DNA of 64,000 nucleotides from CAWIHS01 sp963836005 (GTDB lineage Bacteria > Pseudomonadota > Gammaproteobacteria > GRL18). The stretch's first letter is position 1. Every line of letters begins with the position of its first letter. Positions 26,505 through 35,076 of the stretch are shown piece after piece. The DNA lies in the NCBI GenBank assembly GCA_963836005.1, contig CAWIHS010000002.1:1-64000 (forward strand), in the 5' to 3' direction. The notes under the pieces are model-generated. The model saw only the letters and a list, made by a program, of their open reading frames with translations. It did no database searches and had not been told where the DNA came from. Position numbers and translations under genes: made by a program.

Positions 26505-27644
26505 ATGCATAATTGTATACCTGATCCACTTGCTGCAGATAAAAAATTACTGGATATGCTGCCGGTAGCAATTGTTATTGTCGATGATAATGCCACAGGC
26601 TATTATATGAATACCAAAGCGGCGCGAATTTTTTTTCCAGCATCAACAGGGAATGATTTAAAGGCTTCAATAAAATTATTTAATTTAACCCGTCTATCCG
26701 CGGATTTTTCTGCAGAAAAGTTTGGCTATGCGAGAGGCTGGTTGAACCAGCATGACAGTTATCAGGCTGATCTGAGTTTTGAACTAAGGCGTGAAAAAGC
26801 CTGCTATAAGATTAATATTGTCCCATACATCCTCTCAGATGAACATTTCCCGCCGTTGTACCTGATTACTTTTGAAACCTCATCTGGGTCATCTTCTAAG
26901 AATAATTCACTAAATCAAAGCTTCAGAGAATTAAAACAGTTTTCACGGCTCAGTGCTATGCGCGAAATATCAACCTCGATGGCAGACAGTCTCAACCAGC
27001 CATTAACCGCGATCATGAGTTACACACAGGCTATGCAAAGAATGTATTTAACCGAGTCTGATTCTAAAGAAATCGAAGCAGCCATGGAACGAGTCGTGAT
27101 CAATGCTCAGCATGCAGCGCAAATTATTAAAGACATACGCAGCAGAACACTCACGACAGTCGTTAATTTTGATTATGTCGATCTAAATCAGCTAATTATG
27201 GATACCATTGCTCTTACAGAACTCAACACCCCCGCCAGCGAGATCAATCTACAACTTCACTTTGATCATAATATCCCGGCCATAAAAATTATTAGAATTC
27301 AAATAAAACAGGTAATATTAAGTCTGCTGACAAATGCTATAGAAGCTTTTTCCGGTATGGGATTACAGCAATCTAAAATTACTATTGAAACAAAATTGTC
27401 CGCAGAAGATTTGCTAATGACTATCTGTGATAATGGCCCAGGCATAAGTGACCAGGTCAAAGACAAATTATTCGAACCTTTTATCAGCACGAAAAAAGAA
27501 GGTATAGGTATCGGTTTATCCATGTCTCAATACATTATTGAACTGCATAACGGCAAGATCACCCTTGATGCAAACCATAAATCAGATAATACAAAAAAAC
27601 CTGGGACATGTGTTCGCATATGCTTACCACTTTATCGTAAATAA
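26505..27644 (+). CDS. FixL-like kinase lacking the phospho-accepting histidine
   Basis: A 379-residue protein with a PAS-like N-terminus (LLDMLPVAIVIVDDNATGYYMNTKAARIFF), a dimerisation helix region and an HATPase domain. In FixL/TodS-type kinases the H-box reads AHELNQPLTAI; here it is ADSLNQPLTAI, with Asp at codon 26985-26987 replacing His and Ser the next Glu. The ATPase motifs remain: LTNAIEAF, DNGPGISD, GIGIGLSMSQYI. It therefore may not autophosphorylate on His. Start is uncertain: ATG 26505 is chosen, but the frame is open from 26391 with TTG/GTG options. It precedes the FixJ-like gene by 61 bp. Confidence 0.8.
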   Translation: MHNCIPDPLAADKKLLDMLPVAIVIVDDNATGYYMNTKAARIFFPASTGNDLKASIKLFNLTRLSADFSAEKFGYARGWLNQHDSYQADLSFELRREKACYKINIVPYILSDEHFPPLYLITFETSSGSSSKNNSLNQSFRELKQFSRLSAMREISTSMADSLNQPLTAIMSYTQAMQRMYLTESDSKEIEAAMERVVINAQHAAQIIKDIRSRTLTTVVNFDYVDLNQLIMDTIALTELNTPASEINLQLHFDHNIPAIKIIRIQIKQVILSLLTNAIEAFSGMGLQQSKITIETKLSAEDLLMTICDNGPGISDQVKDKLFEPFISTKKEGIGIGLSMSQYIIELHNGKITLDANHKSDNTKKPGTCVRICLPLYRK

Positions 27645-27705
27645 GCTATGATCATCCTGGCAATGATTTTTTACAGAATTTGTATTTTTTTTACTGGAGA
27701 ACACT

Positions 27706-28332
27706 GTGTCTACATCAACTGCTGAACAGACCGTCTTTGTTGTTGATGATGAACCGGATGTCCGGGCGGCTCTGCGCCTGTTAATAAAATCAGTCGGCTT
27801 TCAGGTAGAATGTTTTGAATCTGCAGATGAGTTTTTTACCCAATACGATCCGGTGCGACAAGGTTGCCTGATCCTTGATGTTAGAATGCCCGGCATGAGC
27901 GGCATGGATCTGCAGGAAAAATTACACGCTTCTCAGTCAATTCTGCCAATTATTATGATCTCTGGCCATGGTGAAATTCCTATGGCCGTAAAAGCGGTAC
28001 AGAACGGGGCTATTGACTTCCTGCAAAAACCATTCAGCGATCAGCAGCTTCTGGACAGGATTGCTCAGGCATTGGAACTGGATTCTTCGCGGCGCAATAA
28101 CCAGGCTGAAAAGCTGGCTATACAGGAAAAATTTGCCTCCCTGACACCTCGTGAAAAAGAGATTTTAAATGAAGTCGTTGCAGGTAAGTTGAATAAAGTG
28201 ATTGCCTATGATTTGGGTATCAGTACCCGAACGGTTGAAATACATCGTGCCAAAGCGATGGAAAAAATGGCAGCGAGAAATTTATCCGAACTTATTTTTA
28301 AATCCAATATTCTGAAATCTGATTTACAATAA
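27706..28332 (+). CDS. FixJ/LuxR-type response regulator
   Basis: A 208-residue two-domain regulator. The receiver (1-125) has VDDEPDVR, the phospho-acceptor in LILDVRMPGMSG, SGHGEIPMAVKAV and the Lys of FLQKPFSD. The C-terminal LuxR-type HTH has LTPREKEILNEVV and STRTVEIHRAKAMEKM. It starts at GTG 27706 with CTGGAG upstream. The neighbouring FixL-like protein has lost its His, so phosphate probably arrives from elsewhere, for example the divergent kinase at 24370. Targets are unknown. Confidence 0.9.
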   Translation: MSTSTAEQTVFVVDDEPDVRAALRLLIKSVGFQVECFESADEFFTQYDPVRQGCLILDVRMPGMSGMDLQEKLHASQSILPIIMISGHGEIPMAVKAVQNGAIDFLQKPFSDQQLLDRIAQALELDSSRRNNQAEKLAIQEKFASLTPREKEILNEVVAGKLNKVIAYDLGISTRTVEIHRAKAMEKMAARNLSELIFKSNILKSDLQ

Positions 28333-28385
28333 AAACCTCAGGCCGAAAAGGAATTTCCCTGATGGACCTGTTGCTTTAATAAGGT

Positions 28386-28568
28386 TTAATTAAATCTTGG
28401 GTTATATGAAGTCCAGGCCCCACTCACACTTATAGTTTGTCCCTGAGGATTGAGATATGTGACCGATTTGTCAGGGTGAACAGTGACAGAAACAACGCCT
28501 TCATCAGCAGTAGTTATACTGTTTCCATTATCTAGTTCCGCACCCCATACTTTAATTGCTCTACGCAT
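28386..28568 (-). CDS. Small protein, 60 residues, with a clear promoter
   Basis: Encodes a short, soluble, beta-prone protein (SVTVHPDKSVTYLNPQ, ISVSGAWTSYNPRF) with no signal peptide. I do not recognise it. Support: ATG 28568 lies 9 bases after AAGGTG, and a near-consensus sigma-70 promoter (28612-28640) lies 45-70 bp upstream on the same strand. It converges with the FixJ-like gene. The promoter carries an AGAC-GTCT palindrome in its spacer, suggesting an operator. Confidence 0.6.
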   Translation of the reverse strand: MRRAIKVWGAELDNGNSITTADEGVVSVTVHPDKSVTYLNPQGQTISVSGAWTSYNPRFN

Positions 28569-28611
28569 AATTTTTGCACCTTTGATTAGTTGAGTATTTT
28601 GCTTGGTTATT

Positions 28612-28640
28612 AGTCTACTTAGACTTTTGGTCTATGTCAA
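28612..28640 (-). promoter_or_regulatory. Sigma-70 promoter with palindromic spacer
   Basis: On the minus strand TTGACA (28635-28640), a 17-bp spacer and TAGACT (28612-28617). The spacer contains AGACCAAAAGTCT, an imperfect palindrome that could be a repressor site. It drives toward the 60-residue gene at 28386-28568. Confidence 0.75.
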
Positions 28641-28813
28641 CTATAATTCAGGAAAATTCCCGTATAGATTCTGTTATTATGCCTGTGGACACAAACCTGT
28701 TTAGAAAAAGGCGCCTAAAAGCCTCTGCACGAGAAAAAAACGCCAGCCAGAAGATGAAGTGATTCCGTGTAGTTGATGCACAATAAATGGCATCTCATTG
28801 TTTTTTTGTAAAA

Positions 28814-28855
28814 CCTGACAGCAAGCACGATCTTATAGATATGCTGAGACGTTAC
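28814..28855. repeat. R1 right-end fragment
   Basis: CCTGACAGCAAGCACGATCTTATAGATATGCTGAGACGTTAC matches the R1 right terminus with a few changes. No left end is found in the 28641-28813 segment, which otherwise shows nothing. It lies downstream of the DUF924 gene. Confidence 0.5.
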
Positions 28856-28897
28856 TGTTTTTTTACCTCTGGAATAAAAAACAGAGCAGCTCTATAT

Positions 28898-29458
28898 TTA
28901 ACCTTTAAACGCCTGCTTTGAATTCAGATAGGCTGTCTCTTGCGCGGTATTTTGACGTCCAAGGATAGCATTGCGATGGGGAAAACGATGATATTTTTCT
29001 ATCAGAGCGCAATGATGCTGGGCAAAACGGATATTATCCTGCAATTTTGCGGCGGTAAATAATTGTACAGAGAGTCTTTGATCAGCCAGATTTTCACTAT
29101 GCATTAAAGGCATAAATAAGAACTGCAGCCGCTCAGTACTCATCTGTTTATCAAACCCCTGTTTGAGAGCGTGTTTGCTGACATCGATGGCTTGTGCCTC
29201 AGTAGCAAAACTTTTGGCCTGACCACGAAACATATTTAACGGAAGCTGATCCAGAATAATACACAACGCCAGACAACCTTCGGCTGAATCCATCCAGTGA
29301 TCTAACCCTCCATTAGCCGCAGCAGACCATAAATCAAAAAATTTTCTCTGTATTTCAGCATCCAGCCCGGGCGAGGCAGAAAACCACTGTTTATTGACGG
29401 GTTCTGAATACCAGTAAAGGATGATGTCATGAGGAGTCATAGCGAAAAAATCAGCCAT
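28898..29458 (-). CDS. DUF924 family protein
   Basis: A 186-residue soluble alpha-helical protein of the DUF924 family, related in fold to TPR-like bundles. Landmarks: ILYWYSEPVNKQWFSASPGLD at the start, a conserved LALCIILDQLPLNMFRG segment, FATEAQAIDVSKHALKQG and KYHRFPHRNAILGR. Biochemical function is not established. It starts on the base that ends the hslO stop (TAATG overlap), so it is last in the gatCAB-hslO-DUF924 unit. Confidence 0.85.
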   Translation of the reverse strand: MADFFAMTPHDIILYWYSEPVNKQWFSASPGLDAEIQRKFFDLWSAAANGGLDHWMDSAEGCLALCIILDQLPLNMFRGQAKSFATEAQAIDVSKHALKQGFDKQMSTERLQFLFMPLMHSENLADQRLSVQLFTAAKLQDNIRFAQHHCALIEKYHRFPHRNAILGRQNTAQETAYLNSKQAFKG

Positions 29459-30345
29459 TAATGCTTTGTAGAAGAGCTGGTAAGATTATGACTATCAGTA
29501 TAAATCTCGGCCATATCGATTTCATCAAATTCATAGCTCTGACCACAAAATTCACAATCAACCGAAATATTACCCTGCTCCCTGAGAATATCAGCAGCTT
29601 CCTGCTGGGTGATAGAACGCAGCATATTGGACACTTTTTTGCGTGAACAGCTGCATTGAAATGATACCGTTTCAGCTTTAAACAGGTGAATATCTTCTTC
29701 GTGATATAAGCGATGCAGAATTTCTCTGACATTCAGCGTCAGTAATTCATCCTGCCTGATAGTGCTTCCCAGATGCGTAATGCGATCCCAGCTGTCGGGA
29801 TCCGCATAGTAGCGTCCCGGCAGTTGTTGTAATAACAGGCCGCCAACAGCATATTGATCAGCTGCGAGAAAAATACGTGTTTTCAATTGTTCTGAACGTT
29901 CCAGATAACCTTGCAGAAATTCTTCGATACTATTCCCTTCCAGGGATACAATCCCCTGATATCGCTCATTGGTGACTGCCTGCTCGATAGTGATAACCAG
30001 GGTACCATTACCCAGCAGCTGTTTCAGACTGCTCTCATCAGAGCCGGGCAATGGCAGAGGCTCACGGTATTTGGCTATCGCACGCACGCTGAAGTCATTG
30101 CGACATTCAACCACCATTAAATTCAGAGCTCCGTCTCCATTGGCCTGGACCGTCAAAGAACCTTCAAATTTTAAGGTAGCGGACAGCAGCACCGAGGCAG
30201 CAACTACCTGACCCAGATAGTCCCGAATGACCTGTGGATATTGGTGGTGAGAAAGAATGGTTTTCCAGGTGTCTGTCAACTGGGTGATTTCGCCGCGGAT
30301 ATTATCCTTATCAAACAGAAAACGATGCAGTTTATCATTACTCAT
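29458..30345 (-). CDS. hslO: Redox-regulated chaperone Hsp33
   Basis: A holdase activated by disulfide formation and unfolding under oxidative stress. About 295 residues from the ATG at 30345; an ATG three codons earlier is also possible. Diagnostic features: the N-terminal HRFLFDKDNIRGEITQL, the GNGTLVITI-type core and the C-terminal zinc redox switch with CSC (FQCSCSRKK) and CEFC (DCEFCGQSY). The four Cys are all present. It lies 26 bp after gatB and overlaps the DUF924 start. Confidence 0.95.
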   Translation of the reverse strand: MSNDKLHRFLFDKDNIRGEITQLTDTWKTILSHHQYPQVIRDYLGQVVAASVLLSATLKFEGSLTVQANGDGALNLMVVECRNDFSVRAIAKYREPLPLPGSDESSLKQLLGNGTLVITIEQAVTNERYQGIVSLEGNSIEEFLQGYLERSEQLKTRIFLAADQYAVGGLLLQQLPGRYYADPDSWDRITHLGSTIRQDELLTLNVREILHRLYHEEDIHLFKAETVSFQCSCSRKKVSNMLRSITQQEAADILREQGNISVDCEFCGQSYEFDEIDMAEIYTDSHNLTSSSTKH

Positions 30346-30371
30346 AACCTTCAAATCACTCCGCTGTGTGA

Positions 30372-31802
30372 TTAACTCAATTTCTGTTTTAATAGTTGAT
30401 TGACCTGCGCAGGATTGGCCTTGCCTTTGGATGCCTTCATGACCTGACCGACAAAAAAGCCGATTAATTTTTCCTTGCCCGCCTTGAATTCGGCTACCTG
30501 AGCAGGATTATTGGCAATCACTTCATCGATGATCGATTCAATAGCTCCGCTATCAGTGATCTGCTTCAGGCCTTTGTCATGGATAATAGTATCAGCGTCG
30601 CCTTCTCCATGGCACATGGCTTCAAAGACTTCTTTGGCGATTTTTCCTGAAATAGTATTATCTTTAACTCTGCTTAACAATCCTGCCAGTGCACTGCTGC
30701 TGACCGGACAATGTTTAATGTCCGTGCCCGTCCTGTTGAGAAAAGCGGACACATCACCTAAAACCCAGTTAGCCGCCAGTTTGGGATCTGCAACGGTTTG
30801 CTGCACACCTTCATAATAGTCCGCCAGCTCACGATCAATAGTCAATGCTCTGGCATCCTGCTCAGGCAAACCCAGTTCACTGATATAACGTTTGCATTTA
30901 CTATCCGGCATCTCAGGCAGTTCAGCGCGCAGGATTTCGATTAGTTCATCACTGATCATCACCGGCAGCAAATCCGGATCAGGGAAATAACGGTAGTCAT
31001 TTGCTTCTTCCTTGCTGCGCATAGAACGTGTTTCATTTTTTTCCGCATCATAAAGACGTGTTTCCTGTGTTATGCTGCCGCCGTTTTCAAGAATATCCAT
31101 TTGCCGTTCTATTTCTACATTGATGGCTTTTTCTACAAAACGGAAAGAATTGATATTTTTCAGTTCGGCGCGTGTTCCAAAGGCTTCCTGGCCTGCGGGC
31201 CGCAGAGATACATTGGCATCGCATCGAAACGATCCCTCTTCCATATTACCATCAGAAACACCCAGATAGCGCACGATAGAATGTACCTTGCGCATATAGG
31301 CAACAGCTTCCTGAGCACTGCGCATATCGGGTTCAGAAACTATTTCCAGCAATGGTGTTCCGGCACGGTTCAGGTCGATACCTGTTTGACCATGAAAATC
31401 TTCATGCAGCGACTTGCCTGCATCTTCTTCCATATGAGCACGCGTAACACCAATACTTTTTTTACGCCCATCGTCCAGCTCAATATCAATATGTCCGTTG
31501 CCGACAACAGGATAATACAGCTGGCTGATCTGGTAGCCCTTGGGTAAATCCGGATAGAAATAGTTTTTCCGGTCAAACACCGAGCGGTTGTTAATTTGCG
31601 CATCAATAGCCAGCCCGAACTGTACTGATTTGGTGAGCGCCTCGGCATTAAACACCGGCAATACGCCAGGCAGGCCCAGGTCAACAGCACAGGCCTGGGT
31701 ATTGGGCTTTGCACCATAGGCCGTAGAAGCACCGGAAAATATTTTGGATTTGGTTGCAAGCTGTACATGGATTTCCAGGCCAATAACGACTTCCCATTGC
31801 AT
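30372..31802 (-). CDS. gatB: Asp-tRNA(Asn)/Glu-tRNA(Gln) amidotransferase subunit B
   Basis: The 476-residue kinase/tRNA-binding subunit of GatCAB. It phosphorylates the mischarged aminoacyl-tRNA so that ammonia from GatA can amidate it. It starts MQWEVVIGLEIHVQLATKSK, carries PGLPVLN-type PGVLPVFN, FDRKNYFYPDLPKGYQISQ and RAGTPLLEIVSEPD, and ends with the helical YqeY-like tail (GKANPAQVNQLL). Third gene of the unit, 29 bp after gatA. Its presence suggests that Gln-tRNA and/or Asn-tRNA is made indirectly here. Confidence 0.97.
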   Translation of the reverse strand: MQWEVVIGLEIHVQLATKSKIFSGASTAYGAKPNTQACAVDLGLPGVLPVFNAEALTKSVQFGLAIDAQINNRSVFDRKNYFYPDLPKGYQISQLYYPVVGNGHIDIELDDGRKKSIGVTRAHMEEDAGKSLHEDFHGQTGIDLNRAGTPLLEIVSEPDMRSAQEAVAYMRKVHSIVRYLGVSDGNMEEGSFRCDANVSLRPAGQEAFGTRAELKNINSFRFVEKAINVEIERQMDILENGGSITQETRLYDAEKNETRSMRSKEEANDYRYFPDPDLLPVMISDELIEILRAELPEMPDSKCKRYISELGLPEQDARALTIDRELADYYEGVQQTVADPKLAANWVLGDVSAFLNRTGTDIKHCPVSSSALAGLLSRVKDNTISGKIAKEVFEAMCHGEGDADTIIHDKGLKQITDSGAIESIIDEVIANNPAQVAEFKAGKEKLIGFFVGQVMKASKGKANPAQVNQLLKQKLS

Positions 31803-31831
31803 AGTGTTCTAACCCCTCAGATATGTCAAAA

Positions 31832-33286
31832 TTAGGCAAACTGCTCCGGAACTCTGGTGTGCCAGTCAGTTGCCTGTTGGAATTTGTGTGCGATATTTAA
31901 CAATCGCGATTCTTCGAAATGAGGACCGATCAACTGCAGTCCTACCGGCAGCTGATCCACAAAACCGGCCGGAATAGACATGCCCGGCAAGCCTGCCAGA
32001 TTAACGGCTATGGTATAAATATCGGATAAATACATGGTAATGGGATCATCGGTTAGTTCGCCCAGTTTAAATGCTGTGGAAGGGGCTGCAGGTCCCAGAA
32101 TAACATCAACTTGTTCAAATGCCCGCATAAAGTCATCACTGACCAGGCGGCGAGCTTTTTGTGCTTTGACATAATATGCATCATAAAAACCTTCTGAAAG
32201 GGCATAGGTGCCCATCAAAATTCGGCGTTTCACCTCAGCACCGAAACCTTCACCTCGGGAGCGGATATAGAGGTCTTGCAGATCTTCTGGATTTTCACAA
32301 CGATAACCAAAGCGTACACCGTCCATACGGGACAAATTGGAGGAACATTCAGCCGGAGCGATAATATAGTAGGTGGGCACAGCCAGTTGGCTATTGGGTA
32401 AACTGATTTCATTGACCAGGGCGCCCATTTTCTCATATTCTTTAATGGCCTCCTGTATGACTTTAGCAACATTGTCATCTAAGCCCTGAGAAAAATATTC
32501 CCTGGGAATACCGATTTTCAGACCTTCGAGAGAATTGTTTAACCCGGCGGTGTAATCCGCGACCGGCTGCTCACTGCAGGTTGAATCTCTGGCATCAAAA
32601 CCGGCCATGACTTTAAGCATCATGGCCGCATCTTCAGCCGTTCTGGCCATAGGACCTGCCTGATCTAGACTGGAAGCGAAGGCAATCATGCCATAGCGGG
32701 AAACACGTCCGTAGGTTGGCTTGAGACCGGTGATACCGCAAAATGATGCCGGTTGGCGTATAGATCCTCCAGTGTCCGTTCCAGTGGCTGCAGGCACCAG
32801 TCTTGCAGCCACTGCAGCGGCAGACCCTCCCGAAGAACCGCCCGGAACTGCAGTTAAATCCCAGGGGTTTTTTACCGCCCCGAAAAATGAAGTTTCATTC
32901 GAAGACCCCATGGCAAACTCATCCATATTGGTCTTGCCCAGCATGACGCAGCCGGCCTGATTAAATTTTTCAACACTGGTCGCAGTGTAAGGAGAAATAA
33001 AGGGTTCTAACATTTTTGAGCCGCAGCTCGTTTTTATACCCTGGGTACAGAAAATATCCTTCTGAGCCAGCGGTATACCGGTTAAAGGCCTGGCCTGACC
33101 GGCTGCCCGCAGCTGATCGGCCTGTTTTGCCTGCGCCAGTGCCAGCTCAGGAGTCGCAGTAATAAAGCTGTTGAGCTTGTCATCATGCGCATCAATACGC
33201 TCTAAACAGTAACGAGTCAGTTCCTCACTGGAAAAGTCACCTGCATTCAACCCAATAGCCAACTCTGCAATAGTTTTGTTATGCAT
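31832..33286 (-). CDS. gatA: Asp-tRNA(Asn)/Glu-tRNA(Gln) amidotransferase subunit A
   Basis: The 484-residue glutaminase subunit, an amidase-signature enzyme. The catalytic triad is visible: Lys in LAQKDIF, cis-Ser in GGSSGGSAAAVAAR and nucleophile Ser in TDTGGSIRQPASFCG. It releases ammonia from glutamine for transfer via GatB. It starts 14 bp after the gatC stop; the ATG at 33286 matches the usual family start (HNKTIAELAIGLNAGDFSSEEL). Confidence 0.97.
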   Translation of the reverse strand: MHNKTIAELAIGLNAGDFSSEELTRYCLERIDAHDDKLNSFITATPELALAQAKQADQLRAAGQARPLTGIPLAQKDIFCTQGIKTSCGSKMLEPFISPYTATSVEKFNQAGCVMLGKTNMDEFAMGSSNETSFFGAVKNPWDLTAVPGGSSGGSAAAVAARLVPAATGTDTGGSIRQPASFCGITGLKPTYGRVSRYGMIAFASSLDQAGPMARTAEDAAMMLKVMAGFDARDSTCSEQPVADYTAGLNNSLEGLKIGIPREYFSQGLDDNVAKVIQEAIKEYEKMGALVNEISLPNSQLAVPTYYIIAPAECSSNLSRMDGVRFGYRCENPEDLQDLYIRSRGEGFGAEVKRRILMGTYALSEGFYDAYYVKAQKARRLVSDDFMRAFEQVDVILGPAAPSTAFKLGELTDDPITMYLSDIYTIAVNLAGLPGMSIPAGFVDQLPVGLQLIGPHFEESRLLNIAHKFQQATDWHTRVPEQFA

Positions 33287-33300
33287 TTACTTTCCTACCT

Positions 33301-33591
33301 TTATTCGATTACTTTAGGTACTAAAAACAGGCCCTGCTCAATTTCTGGGGCATGGGCCTGCAGATTTTCTCGGTCATTGGATTCCGTGACGATATCGGGG
33401 CGCAGCCGTTGAATCATATCTAAAGGATGAGCCATAGGTTTGACATTTTCGGTATCGACTGAATTAAGCTGCTCGACCAGGCCAAGTATATTCGACAGAT
33501 TGGTTGCATATTCAGGAATATCCTCTGCATCAATGCCAAGCCGGGCCAGGTAGGCAATTTTTTCAACATCAGTTTTATCTAAGGTGGACAT
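33301..33591 (-). CDS. gatC: Asp-tRNA(Asn)/Glu-tRNA(Gln) amidotransferase subunit C
   Basis: The 96-residue belt subunit that wraps GatA and GatB. STLDKTDVEKIAYLARLGI, the NLSNILGLVEQL helix and the MAHPLDMIQRLRPD linker are typical. The ATG at 33591 matches the family start; an upstream in-frame start at 33609 would add six odd residues. First gene of the minus-strand unit, divergent from mreB. Confidence 0.95.
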   Translation of the reverse strand: MSTLDKTDVEKIAYLARLGIDAEDIPEYATNLSNILGLVEQLNSVDTENVKPMAHPLDMIQRLRPDIVTESNDRENLQAHAPEIEQGLFLVPKVIE

Positions 33592-33906
33592 CACTAATTC
33601 CCACAACAATTTTAAATTCAGGGTAATAATTCAGGTACGAAACCTGTTGACTTTATTTATCACAAGGCGCATAAGTTAACATAAAAACGAAACATTTCTA
33701 AGCTCTAACAGCAAACTAGGTAGACATTTTTTTGCTTTATTTTTAAAATACGCAACTTTATGCCTGAAAAAATAAACAATACCTGTTATAAAGTACATCG
33801 AGTTATTTCACTGACATTAAGTAGCTTTGACATCAGGCTTTATTCATCAAAACTGTGCACGCTGGTTTGAAGCTGCCAACATTTTATAAAGGAAAACCTG
33901 CCAATC
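33592..33906. other. Divergent promoter region between gatC and mreB
   Basis: A 315-bp AT-rich region holding promoters for both units. TTGACA occurs at 33827-33832 on the plus strand, but no good -10 follows at 16-18 bp (AAACTG is closest). A GGA-type ribosome site (TAAAGGAAAACC) precedes mreB. No repeats are seen. Confidence 0.4.
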
Positions 33907-34956
33907 ATGTTTGGATTCGGTCGTTTACGCGGTATTTTTTCCAATGATCTGTCAATTGATCTGGGAACAGCCAATACTCTCATCTATATACCCGGTCAAG
34001 GTATAGTCCTAAATGAACCCTCAGTGGTCGCCATACGTCAGGAGCCAACCACCAATGAAAAAATGGTCGCTGCTGTTGGTGAAGAAGCGAAATTAATGCT
34101 GGGCAGGACGCCAGGCAACATGGAGGCCATTCGTCCCTTGAAGGACGGTGTTATAGCCAATTTTACGGTCACTGAAAAAATGTTACAGCACTTTATTCAC
34201 AAAGTGCATGAAAACCGTTTTCTTAAACCCAGTCCGCGTGTCCTGGTTTGTGTTCCATGCGGCTCAACCCAGGTTGAACGCAGAGCCATCAAAGAATCAG
34301 CACTGGGTGCCGGTGCCCGAGAAGTCTATCTGATTGAAGAGCCCATGGCTGCTGCTATAGGTGCTGGAATGCCTGTCAGTGAAGCCAGTGGTTCCATGGT
34401 AGTGGATATTGGCGGCGGTACCACAGAAGTGGGAGTGCTGTCTCTAAGTGGTATCGTCTATTCTGAATCTATCCGCATTGGCGGCGATCGTTTTGATGAA
34501 GCGATTATCAACTATGTGCGCCGCAACTATGGCAGCCTGATTGGTGAAGCTACCGCTGAACGGATTAAAAAAGAAATCGGCTCTGCTTATCCCGGTGACG
34601 AATTACTCGAAATCGAGGTTCGCGGCCGCAATCTGGCAGAAGGTATACCCCGAAGTTTTAGCCTTAACAGTAATGAAATCCTCGAGTCAATCCAGGAACC
34701 CCTGTCCGGCATCGTGGGCGCAGTGAAAATAGCACTGGAACAAACGCCTCCCGAACTAGGCTCAGATATTGCTGAAAAAGGCATGGTTCTTACCGGTGGC
34801 GGTGCTCTATTAAGAGATCTGGATCGTCTGCTGTGCGAAGAAACTGGCCTGCCAGTCATGGTTGCAGAAGATCCTCTGACCTGTGTGGCACGTGGTGGCG
34901 GACGAGCCCTGGAAATGATGGACAAGGTGGGAACTGACCTGTTTAGCGCTGAATAA
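33907..34956 (+). CDS. mreB: Rod shape-determining actin homologue MreB
   Basis: A 349-residue cytoskeletal ATPase whose membrane-bound filaments guide the elongasome. It has the amphipathic N-terminus (FGFGRLRGIFSNDL), phosphate-1 loop IDLGTANTLIY, GSTQVERRAIKES, phosphate-2 DIGGGTTEVGV, EEPMAAAIGAG and the adenosine loop LTGGGALLRDLDR. First gene of the mreBCD-mrdA-rodA-mltB-rlpA-dacA-dat-ybeD-lipB block, a standard gammaproteobacterial order. Confidence 0.98.
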   Translation: MFGFGRLRGIFSNDLSIDLGTANTLIYIPGQGIVLNEPSVVAIRQEPTTNEKMVAAVGEEAKLMLGRTPGNMEAIRPLKDGVIANFTVTEKMLQHFIHKVHENRFLKPSPRVLVCVPCGSTQVERRAIKESALGAGAREVYLIEEPMAAAIGAGMPVSEASGSMVVDIGGGTTEVGVLSLSGIVYSESIRIGGDRFDEAIINYVRRNYGSLIGEATAERIKKEIGSAYPGDELLEIEVRGRNLAEGIPRSFSLNSNEILESIQEPLSGIVGAVKIALEQTPPELGSDIAEKGMVLTGGGALLRDLDRLLCEETGLPVMVAEDPLTCVARGGGRALEMMDKVGTDLFSAE

Positions 34957-35076
34957 TTGAATGTTTTTACATAAAATAACAACAGCACCAGGCTATGTAT
35001 ATTAGTACTCTGATTCCTGCATCATTATGCGACAACTGAATTCCATCCTTAAGGTTTTGCTCGCGGGGAAATAACC

